This document shows positions 1 to 6,125 of a stretch of DNA of 14,596 nucleotides, piece after piece. The stretch is from NCBI GenBank assembly GCA_011064865.1, contig JAAKFX010000032.1:1-14596 (forward strand), written 5' to 3'. A program made the translations under genes and the position numbers. The notes below the pieces were generated by a model. It was not told the DNA's origin. It saw only the letters and a list, made by a program, of their open reading frames with translations, and searched no databases. The stretch comes from Candidatus Anoxychlamydiales bacterium (GTDB lineage: Bacteria; Chlamydiota; Chlamydiia; Chlamydiales; SM23-39). Within the stretch, counting starts at the first letter, position 1; the number at the start of each line of letters is the position of its first letter.

Positions 1-1
1 T

Positions 2-286
2 TTTATTTGTGCAAAATATCCCCCAAATTATTTAATTCCATCTTTTGATGCTATGGCAAAGCAAGAGGAGTTAAATAAAACAGCTAATGCTAAAGATGCT
101 TTATACAATCAAGCCTTAAACATTGTTTTATCTACTAGAAATGCTTCGACTACCTTTTTACAAAGGAAATTAAAAATAGGCTATGCAAGAGCCGCTTCTA
201 TCATGGATGAACTAGAAGAAAATCGTGTGATAGGGCCTCAAATAGGATCTAAACCTAGAAAAATTTTGATGTTAGATGAGATTTAA
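2..286 (+). CDS. ftsK: FtsK DNA translocase, C-terminal gamma domain (5' end outside window)
   Basis: This is the 3' end of ftsK, the hexameric septal DNA pump that clears and dimer-resolves chromosomes at division. The frame is already open from base 2, where it reads FICAKYPPNYLIPSF just before the first internal ATG at 53. That ATG is therefore inside the gene and not its start. The visible 94 residues are the winged-helix gamma domain. LQRKLKIGYARAASIMDELE followed by the IGPQIGSKPR turn matches the highly conserved FtsK/SpoIIIE gamma signature, which reads KOPS-type polarity sequences. The linker rich in K/E/N before it is typical of the end of the motor domain. The stop at 284-286 overlaps by 4 bases the stop of a small convergent gene. 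The motor and membrane domains lie outside the window. The identification is firm; no recombinase or KOPS site is visible here. Confidence 0.95.
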   Translation, partial: FICAKYPPNYLIPSFDAMAKQEELNKTANAKDALYNQALNIVLSTRNASTTFLQRKLKIGYARAASIMDELEENRVIGPQIGSKPRKILMLDEI

Positions 287-549
287 GGAATAAAATTAGA
301 TGATTTTTTATTCATCAAAGCATTTAACTCTTCTTTTAAATCTATAACCTTTTTATTCCATTTCAAGGCTCTTTTTATATTTTTCGCAAATATCCCCTTT
401 TGGGTGATCTGAAGATAGTTTCGAGAAATTTTCTCCTCTTCATCTAACTGATGCTTTAATTTTTCAACCTCTTTTAAATCTATTTTTTTTTGATTTTTAA
501 TCCGTTCTATAATTTCAGCGATTTGACTAAGCTTTGTGACTTTTTTCAT
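283..549 (-). CDS. Small charged coiled-coil hypothetical protein, 88 aa
   Basis: I do not recognise this protein. It has 88 residues from the ATG at 549; a TTG codon at 552-550 directly before it could add one residue. It is rich in Lys and Glu with regularly spaced Leu/Ile. Two helical stretches are likely, about residues 5-45 (TKLSQIAEIIERIKNQKK then VEKLKHQLDEEEK) and 55-80 (IKRALKWNKKVIDLKEELNA), which suggests a soluble helical hairpin. No signal peptide or membrane segment is seen. No clear Shine-Dalgarno precedes the start. It is convergent with ftsK and the two stops share bases 283-286. The amphipathic patterning looks protein-like, but the ORF is short and A/T-rich sequence favours chance Lys/Ile-rich frames, so its reality is only moderately supported. 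Confidence 0.5.
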   Translation of the reverse strand: MKKVTKLSQIAEIIERIKNQKKIDLKEVEKLKHQLDEEEKISRNYLQITQKGIFAKNIKRALKWNKKVIDLKEELNALMNKKSSNFIP

Positions 550-552
550 CAA

Positions 553-812
553 AAAAATATAGAGGGTTCAAATTAAATAAAGGGGTTAATTTTACTCACT
601 GAAAAATATTATTCAACCTATTTTTTTAAAAATTTTATTTATGCTTTTTCAAGCCTTATTCAACCGACCTTCTTATTTAACGCAAATAACTAAATATAAG
701 ATACTTAAACAAAAGAAGAGCGTCCCTTTCTCTTAAATTATTTCTTTACAATAACTTAACAATTTGCTATAATAAAACAGTAGCCGGACAGGCAAAAGGA
801 AGGAAGAGAACA
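553..812. other. Intergenic region between two divergent genes
   Basis: This 260-base gap separates the small minus-strand gene from the first of the tandem membrane-protein genes. I see no convincing coding frame. It holds the promoter at 745-773 near its right end. It also holds a perfect 7-base inverted repeat, AAATTAA (570-576) and TTAATTT (586-592), about 20 bases upstream of the small gene. That repeat is A/T-only and may be chance. No tRNA or small RNA structure stands out. Confidence 0.6.
745..773 (+). promoter_or_regulatory. Sigma-70-type promoter of the first tandem membrane-protein gene
   Basis: TTTACA (745-750) and TATAAT (768-773) are separated by exactly 17 bases, so the -10 is perfect and the -35 has one deviation. 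The predicted start lies near 780, giving a leader of about 33 bases. The leader contains the strong purine-rich ribosome site AGGAAGGAAGAG just before the ATG at 813. The element is almost copied at 2298-2326 before the paralogous gene, which supports its function. Confidence 0.8.
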
Positions 813-2228
813 ATGAGTGTAAGTAAATTAATAGGATCAGCTCAAATCTATATCAAAGATGGTAAAATATCTAGTATTGAAGATATCGAATATAACGATA
901 TAGGGCTAAAATCCTCTAAGATTCTATCAGATGTTATTAAATCAATCTTTCCAAAAGGATCATTCGACCAAGATGGAGCCTTGTGGCTGCAAGTGCTTGA
1001 TAATAAAGATGTTAAGCTGACACAAGGTGCCCTTGTTGAAGAGCTTAACAAAACAATATCACTTCCTTTAAAAACAGCTGAAAAAATTACCGAAGCTTTT
1101 GAATATCACATAAAAGCTAATCCTACCCCTAAAGACAACATTATAAAAAATCGATATATAAAAAATGTTGTAAATGGAGCTGATTGGGTTTTTAGACAAA
1201 AGATTTATCATGCAAAATTAGCTGATATTACGACAATTGCGCTGTTTGCTTTTACGATTTTAGCTATTGTAGTATCAATCTCTACTCAATCTACACACGC
1301 TTTAGATATTGTTAAACATCTCAAAGTTACACAAGTTGTATTTGGAGGCCTAAATATTACTGTTGGTGGCGTTTTATTTGGACAATCTATCATGAACTTT
1401 GAAAAAGCTAGAAAAGCGCAAGATAAAAAAGAGATGACAAAAGCTGTTGTGCAAGCTCTACTATCAGTAGTAGTAGCTACTGTAGGAGCTACAGCTATCA
1501 TATCTTTTTATAAAAATGTATCTCCATATCTTTTAAAATCACTATTTTTCTCATGTGCAGCTGGCTTATTTTATATTGGAGCTAATAATTTCAAAGAGAT
1601 TCAAAAGCTTAAAAAATTGTTAAAAACAATGGATTTCAAAGACTTTTTAACAAAGATGCTTCAAATAGCAGATGACGAGAAAAAAGAGATCAAAGCTAAA
1701 CTAAAAAATCTAAATGACGGTGATATAGATAAATGGCTGAAAAAAATTATAACTAATGAGCAATATTTGCTTGTAAAAGATCTAGATTTAAAGTTGAAAA
1801 AGAAGCTAATAATTGAAAAAGAGATGGCTATGTTAGAAGAGAGAAAAAAAGCTCATTTTGATGCATATTTAGGAAAACAATTAAGAGAAGAATCATTAGA
1901 TTTATTAAAAAAATCAAACATATCTGAAAAAGAAACAGCTGAATTGAAAACAAAAATAGAAGAAGCGATTCAACTGAGAATAAAAGCTGAAATTGCTAGG
2001 TTAATAGCTCCTATACTAGGAATTACAGCATTTGGAATATCTGTAGCACATTTTAACAATAAAACTATCCAAGATTTAATCTATAACTCTTTAATGCTTG
2101 TAGCATGCTCATTTTCAGCGCCTTTAAACTACAAAAAAAATACAAGAAACGTTCCTGTTGAAGAAAAGGTAAAAGAACATCAAAAAAATACTTTACATAA
2201 TGAAAAAGAGCCTCTACTTTCTACGTAA
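813..2228 (+). CDS. Multi-pass membrane protein, candidate Inc-like; first of a tandem paralogous pair
   Basis: I do not recognise a named family. The 471-residue protein has a soluble N-terminus (1-135). Next comes a cluster of hydrophobic segments at about 138-157, 173-193, 211-233 and 240-258, with short loops. A long, strongly charged helical region at about 261-392 probably forms coiled coil. A second hydrophobic pair sits at about 394-413 and 421-437, and the tail is charged. There is no signal peptide. The next gene encodes a clear paralogue, sharing an F-x-QK-x-x-HAK-x-x-DI block, a VFG-x-LN-x-TVG block, a TGA/VGA-x-AI block and an APIL-x-I-x-AF block. Clustered hydrophobic segments with coiled coil, in a probable chlamydial genome, suggest an effector of the host-derived inclusion membrane, but that is inference. 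The start at 813 is fixed by AGGAAGGAAGAG 3-14 bases upstream. It could equally be a bacterial inner-membrane protein. Confidence 0.85.
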   Translation: MSVSKLIGSAQIYIKDGKISSIEDIEYNDIGLKSSKILSDVIKSIFPKGSFDQDGALWLQVLDNKDVKLTQGALVEELNKTISLPLKTAEKITEAFEYHIKANPTPKDNIIKNRYIKNVVNGADWVFRQKIYHAKLADITTIALFAFTILAIVVSISTQSTHALDIVKHLKVTQVVFGGLNITVGGVLFGQSIMNFEKARKAQDKKEMTKAVVQALLSVVVATVGATAIISFYKNVSPYLLKSLFFSCAAGLFYIGANNFKEIQKLKKLLKTMDFKDFLTKMLQIADDEKKEIKAKLKNLNDGDIDKWLKKIITNEQYLLVKDLDLKLKKKLIIEKEMAMLEERKKAHFDAYLGKQLREESLDLLKKSNISEKETAELKTKIEEAIQLRIKAEIARLIAPILGITAFGISVAHFNNKTIQDLIYNSLMLVACSFSAPLNYKKNTRNVPVEEKVKEHQKNTLHNEKEPLLST

Positions 2229-2297
2229 TAATCATGTAATTTATTGTATTTCAATAACTTGGGTTACAAAATCATTTATTCCTTTTGAAGATTTTTC

Positions 2298-2326
2298 TTT
2301 ACAAAAACTTAACAATCTGCTATACT
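2298..2326 (+). promoter_or_regulatory. Sigma-70-type promoter of the second tandem gene, near copy of the first
   Basis: TTTACA (2298-2303) and TATACT (2321-2326) are separated by 17 bases. An overlapping TATAAT (2326-2331) could be an alternative -10. Over 30 bases from the -35 onward, 27 are identical to the promoter at 745, including the spacer stretch AACTTAACAAT. Spacers are normally free to drift, so this points to recent duplication or to selection for a bound factor. The leader has AGGAAGGA (2339-2346), like the first gene, and a second nearer AAGGA (about 2357-2361) before the ATG at 2368. Confidence 0.8.
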
Positions 2327-2367
2327 ATAATAAGCCTTAGGAAGGAAAAGATAAGCAAGGACTTTAT

Positions 2368-3834
2368 ATGAATAAGATAGCAACAGTTAAATTTTCTCTA
2401 TCGGGTTGCCAAGATCTATCTATTTCAGATATTAGATATAAAGATAAAGAGGTGCAAGCTACCACTAAACTTTTAGCTGTCCTTAAAAAATCTTTAAATA
2501 CACTCCTTGAAAACAGCGCTTTAAAGGAAACAAAGATATCAGAGCCTTTTTCAGATGAAGATCTATCGGAGACTTTTTGTTCTAAATATACTGTTGAAAT
2601 CTTAAAAGATAAATCTATTAAATTTTTAAGAAATCATAACCCTTCTGATGTAATTGAAATAAAAGATGAAAAATATCAAAGCGTAGCTGAAAAAATCAGC
2701 ACAAAAATTCATTTAAATTGGATTTTTAATAAAGCTACAAAAGAGGAGATAAAAGCTGAAGAGCCAAAAACTATAGCTAATAAAGCTAAAAATATATCTG
2801 ATGATATTTTTGTTCAAAAACTACTACATGCAAAAGCTACAGATATCGCTTTTATTGGTTTAACTGTTTTTACAGTTTTAGCAATGGTTTTAACCCTTAT
2901 CCCTCCTCATACTTTTGGAATAGCTTTTTTTGCTCATTTAGAGCATCTAGCAAAAGTTGGGGCGCATGTTTCTCATCCAGTTTTTGGAATTTTAAATACA
3001 ACAGTAGGTTTAGCAATACTTACTCAAAGTATTAAAAACTTTCAAAATGCTAAAAAAATTAAAAATAAAGAAGAGATGATAATAGCATGTCTTAGCTTAG
3101 TTTTTTCACTTGCCATCATCACAACTGGAGCTATAGCTATAGCTAATTTATCAAATGATATTGTCCTAAAAACACTCTTCACTATATGCGCTAGTTTTTC
3201 TCTATCAATAGGTTCTTATAATTTTATAAAAACTCAAATGCTCAAAAAACAGCTAAAAAAACATGAAAATAATTTACAAAAATTCTTCGAAGATCTCATT
3301 CAAATAAATAAACAAGAATATAACAAATTAAAAAATAAAACAGAGACACTTGAAAAGAAACAGATCACAAAAGATCTTAAAAATTCTCTATCAATTGAAG
3401 AGTTTGAGAAAATCAACGATAAAGATTTAAAAAAACAAAGACAAAAACTATTCAATATTGAGCTTGAAATGCTTCAAAGAAGAAAAATTGCTAAATTAGA
3501 AAGGCTTATTAGATCTGAAAAAACTACAAGAGTGCTAAATGTTTTAAAAGGAGCTCAAGATCCAAAACTTTATAATGATCTTAAATCAGAGCTAAGAAAA
3601 AGATCTATCGCTGAATCTTTTAGAATATTTGCTCCAATCTTAGCAATTTCAGCTTTCTGTATAAATGATTTTGCAAATTTTGATAGCCTGCAACTTAAAA
3701 ATTTAGTCTATTATTCTACAATGCTATTTTCTAAATTATCTGGTTTTTGGTTAAACTATGTACCTAGCTGGAGAAATGTTGCTGCAAAAGAGAAGAAGAC
3801 ACCTATAGTCTTGGAAAAGCCAATAGAGGCTTAA
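2368..3834 (+). CDS. Multi-pass membrane protein, candidate Inc-like; second of the tandem paralogous pair
   Basis: This 488-residue protein has the architecture of its upstream neighbour. A soluble N-terminus covers 1-155. Hydrophobic segments follow at about 158-178, 182-190 (short), 203-221, 238-260 and 266-284. A charged helical and probably coiled-coil region spans about 288-415, and a second hydrophobic pair sits at about 418-434 and 444-463. Aligned blocks with the neighbour include FVQKLLHAKATDIAFIGL against FRQKIYHAKLADITTIAL, the NF-x-x-AKK loop, and FAPILAISAF against IAPILGITAF. N-termini also align weakly (SISDIRYKD against SIEDIEYND). Identity is patchy outside these blocks, so the duplication is old or the proteins diverge fast, as host-facing proteins do. 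A Cys at 14 does not form a lipobox. The function is unknown. It has its own promoter and ribosome site, so it need not depend on readthrough from the first copy. Confidence 0.85.
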   Translation: MNKIATVKFSLSGCQDLSISDIRYKDKEVQATTKLLAVLKKSLNTLLENSALKETKISEPFSDEDLSETFCSKYTVEILKDKSIKFLRNHNPSDVIEIKDEKYQSVAEKISTKIHLNWIFNKATKEEIKAEEPKTIANKAKNISDDIFVQKLLHAKATDIAFIGLTVFTVLAMVLTLIPPHTFGIAFFAHLEHLAKVGAHVSHPVFGILNTTVGLAILTQSIKNFQNAKKIKNKEEMIIACLSLVFSLAIITTGAIAIANLSNDIVLKTLFTICASFSLSIGSYNFIKTQMLKKQLKKHENNLQKFFEDLIQINKQEYNKLKNKTETLEKKQITKDLKNSLSIEEFEKINDKDLKKQRQKLFNIELEMLQRRKIAKLERLIRSEKTTRVLNVLKGAQDPKLYNDLKSELRKRSIAESFRIFAPILAISAFCINDFANFDSLQLKNLVYYSTMLFSKLSGFWLNYVPSWRNVAAKEKKTPIVLEKPIEA

Positions 3835-3913
3835 CTAGAAGCTCTAGAATAACTCAATTAATAAGATTTATATATCCCATAGCTCCATTTATTACAGAAA
3901 AGATTTTCTCAAT

Positions 3914-4687
3914 TTAAAAAAGTATCTTTTTCGATATAGTATCTTGATGAGCTAAAGAAAGCTGAGTTTTAGGGTTTTTAATCCTTAATAATCTTAAAAA
4001 ATTTTCCTCTATTAACTGTTTGGAATTACACTCACCAGATATATGCGCTATATGGATATGTTTTAGATTTGGATGTATTATCTCATCTAAAAGCTTTAAA
4101 CAATCCTCATTTGATAAATGTCCCAGTCTAGATAGCACTCTTTGTTTATAGACATATGATCGATTAGATGAGTGCACCATAGAAGTTTGGTGATTCGCTT
4201 CAATATATAAATAATCTAGATCTTTTAAAGTATATTTCACTAAAGAGGAGATAAAACCTAGATCTGTACAAAATCCAAATTTAAGATTTTCATATTCTAT
4301 TACAAATCCGACAGGATCCAAAGTATCGTGTGGGATTGAAAAGGGAAGAATTGTTAAATCTTTATATTCAAATGTTTGAGATGTTGTAAAAATTCTAAAT
4401 TTTGGCAAAATATGTAAATTATTATAGATGCTTTTTGCTGTATCTGAGTTTGCAAAAACTTCAATACCTAATTTATCTGTTAGAATTTTTAAGCCGGCTA
4501 TATGATCTGAGTGTTCATGTGTAATTAAAATTGCATCTATATCTTCAATTTTGACATCTATTTTCTCTAATCTTTGACAAACTTGTGAATATGAGAGTCC
4601 TGCATCTATTAATATTTTAGCTTTTTTAGAACCAAAATAGATGCAATTTCCTTTAGAGCCCGATGCTAGTGGACAATATCCTATCAT
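3914..4687 (-). CDS. Metallo-beta-lactamase-fold hydrolase, WalJ/YycJ family
   Basis: This is a 257-residue cytoplasmic metallohydrolase of the WalJ/YycJ group. Members bind two metal ions and have nuclease activity on DNA linked to replication or repair in bacteria. The N-terminal CPLASGSKGNC is the family signature (usually LASGSSGNC). The metal ligands are visible as HEHSDH at 57-62, H120 in SIPHD, D142 in CTDLG, and H215 in IAHISGECN. EANH at 163-166 and GHLSNED at 190-196 are also characteristic of this family. Length is normal and no key residue is missing. It is convergent with the membrane-protein gene, with about 80 bases between stops, and is followed 104 bases upstream by the end of another minus-strand gene. 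No strong promoter was found in the A/T-rich upstream gap. In Chlamydia the homologue is annotated yycJ. The family call is firm; the biological substrate is known only by analogy. Confidence 0.93.
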   Translation of the reverse strand: MIGYCPLASGSKGNCIYFGSKKAKILIDAGLSYSQVCQRLEKIDVKIEDIDAILITHEHSDHIAGLKILTDKLGIEVFANSDTAKSIYNNLHILPKFRIFTTSQTFEYKDLTILPFSIPHDTLDPVGFVIEYENLKFGFCTDLGFISSLVKYTLKDLDYLYIEANHQTSMVHSSNRSYVYKQRVLSRLGHLSNEDCLKLLDEIIHPNLKHIHIAHISGECNSKQLIEENFLRLLRIKNPKTQLSLAHQDTISKKILF

Positions 4688-4791
4688 TTTTAAATTACTT
4701 TAAATGTATTTTTAAAATGATAAGATAAAATAATTTTATATAAAATTCATTTTTATTTTGATAAATTTTTGAGTTTTAATATCCAGAACAA

Positions 4792-5991
4792 TCAACTTAT
4801 AGCATACCAAGGCATCACTTGAATATTTTTACGTTTTTGAAATTCTACTCCAGCATAGACAAGGCATCCCTTTTTTTGTTTATTATTTTTTATATTTAAC
4901 CAATCGTTAAGATTTATAAAAAATTGCTCTGATATTGTTTGAGATGATTTGATTTCAATAGGAAAAAGATACGAATTTCCTTTATCGATCATTACATCTA
5001 TTTCATTACCTGATCTTTCTTGCCAATAATAGAAAGAAGGCATTTTATTTAAATTATAATAAGATTTTATCAGCTCAGACATAACAAAAGTTTCAAAAAT
5101 TCCTCCAATATGAGGATGAAACTGCATATCATCTAATTTAGTAATTCTAAGCAAATGACAAAGAAGTCCCGTATCTAAAAAATAAATCTTTGGAGATTTC
5201 ATTAGTCTTTTATTAAAATTGTTATAATAAGGCTCTAAAAAAAATATAATATAGCTCGCTTCTAATACTGAAAGCCATCTTTTGATTGTAGTATGAGTAA
5301 GACCTAAATCATTACCAAGAGATGTAAGATTTATTGGTTGTCCTGATCGTGGAGCTAACATTTTTAGAAAATTTTGAAAAGATCTCAAATCACCAACATG
5401 CAATAATTGTTGCAAATCTCTACTAACATACGTATCAATATAATCTTTATAAAACTGCAAAGGATTTAAAACATGTTCATATACACGAGGATACATTCCA
5501 TGAAAAAGATAATAATATAAAGATTTTTTTGGCTTTGATACTTTTTCCAATTTTTGATCATGCCAAAATTTTTGATAAGAGCGTTTTTGCATCTCTGCAA
5601 AAGATAGAGGCAACAAAGTTAATCTAGCAGCTCTTCCAGTTAACGTTTGAGAAATTTTAGCATTTAATAAAAATTGTTGAGAACCTGTTAATATAAAACG
5701 ACCAACTCTAGAATCTTTATCTACATTTGTTTGCAAATATGAAAAAAGATCTGGTGCATTTTGCACTTCATCTATAATAACTTTATTTGAATATTTTTCT
5801 AAAAAGCCTCTAGGATCATTTATTGCATACTCTTTTTGATCTGGATCTTCTAATGATACATAATCATAATCTGGACAGGTTTTTTGAGCTAAGGTAGTTT
5901 TACCAGATTGTCTTGGACCTGTTATAGTTACAATAGGATATTTGCTCAAATAATGTTTTAAATGTTTTGATAAATTTCGCTTGAAATACAT
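4792..5991 (-). CDS. AAA ATPase with DUF4143 (accessory family, unknown role)
   Basis: This is a P-loop ATPase of the AAA_14/DUF4143 group, common as scattered accessory genes in bacteria. Numbering from the ATG at 5991, Walker A GPRQSGKTT is at about 25-33, Walker B VIIDEVQNAP at about 71-80, and a sensor-like LTGSQQ at about 101-106. Then come YVSRDL, a winged-helix segment (SLGNDLGLTHTTIKRWLSVL), IYFLDTGLL, and a C-terminal part with GNEIDVMID and PIEIKSS that resembles a PD-(D/E)xK nuclease-like core. The frame stays open to a TTG at 6039. I prefer ATG 5991 (399 residues) because the TTG lies inside the spacer of a good promoter and has no ribosome site, and because family members usually begin shortly before the Walker A. 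The gene is intact and sits between core genes with its own promoter and palindromic operators, which suggests lateral gain. Its cellular function is unknown. Confidence 0.9.
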   Translation of the reverse strand: MYFKRNLSKHLKHYLSKYPIVTITGPRQSGKTTLAQKTCPDYDYVSLEDPDQKEYAINDPRGFLEKYSNKVIIDEVQNAPDLFSYLQTNVDKDSRVGRFILTGSQQFLLNAKISQTLTGRAARLTLLPLSFAEMQKRSYQKFWHDQKLEKVSKPKKSLYYYLFHGMYPRVYEHVLNPLQFYKDYIDTYVSRDLQQLLHVGDLRSFQNFLKMLAPRSGQPINLTSLGNDLGLTHTTIKRWLSVLEASYIIFFLEPYYNNFNKRLMKSPKIYFLDTGLLCHLLRITKLDDMQFHPHIGGIFETFVMSELIKSYYNLNKMPSFYYWQERSGNEIDVMIDKGNSYLFPIEIKSSQTISEQFFINLNDWLNIKNNKQKKGCLVYAGVEFQKRKNIQVMPWYAIS

Positions 5992-6019
5992 ACAAAGCAG
6001 CCTATTTTTCTTTGTTTTT

Positions 6020-6049
6020 ATAGTACTTTGTCTAGACAATTTATGTCAA
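6020..6049 (-). promoter_or_regulatory. Promoter of the AAA/DUF4143 gene
   Basis: On the minus strand a perfect TTGACA (6049-6044) is followed after 18 bases by TACTAT (6025-6020). This predicts transcription starting near 6013 and a leader of about 22 bases before the ATG at 5991. The -35 overlaps the end of a 25-base palindrome, and the spacer contains a second palindrome. That arrangement suggests repression by a dimeric protein. Confidence 0.65.
6028..6039. repeat. 12-base perfect palindrome inside the promoter spacer
   Basis: TTGTCTAGACAA is its own reverse complement. It lies between the -35 (6049-6044) and -10 (6025-6020) boxes of the minus-strand promoter, a classic repressor-operator position. 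It is unrelated in sequence to the larger palindrome next to it. Confidence 0.55.
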
Positions 6050-6072
6050 ATTGAATATTGAATATTCAATTT
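6048..6072. repeat. 25-base perfect A/T-rich palindrome overlapping a -35 box
   Basis: Arms AAATTGAATATT (6048-6059) and AATATTCAATTT (6061-6072) are perfect reverse complements around a single G at 6060. Each arm contains TTGAATATT-like repeats. The left end overlaps TTGACA of the minus-strand promoter, so it may be an operator. It also lies about 55 bases downstream of the PdhA/B stop, so a role as a weak transcription end is possible, but it has no G/C stem and no T-run. Confidence 0.6.
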
Positions 6073-6125
6073 AACAATTCCTTTTTCCTAAATATATGAC
6101 TATTAATTACATGCAAAATATAAAA

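Noticed and set aside
53..286. A separate 77-residue winged-helix protein starting at ATG 53
   Set aside because: The frame is open upstream to base 2 with FtsK-like sequence, so this is the gamma domain of a truncated ftsK.
3835..3847. Inverted repeat CTAGA-AGC-TCTAG just after the second membrane-protein stop, as a terminator
   Set aside because: The stem is only 5 bases and no T-run follows on either strand.
5992..6039. N-terminal extension of the AAA ATPase to the TTG at 6039
   Set aside because: It would start inside the promoter spacer and has no ribosome site. ATG 5991 fits the promoter and the family better.
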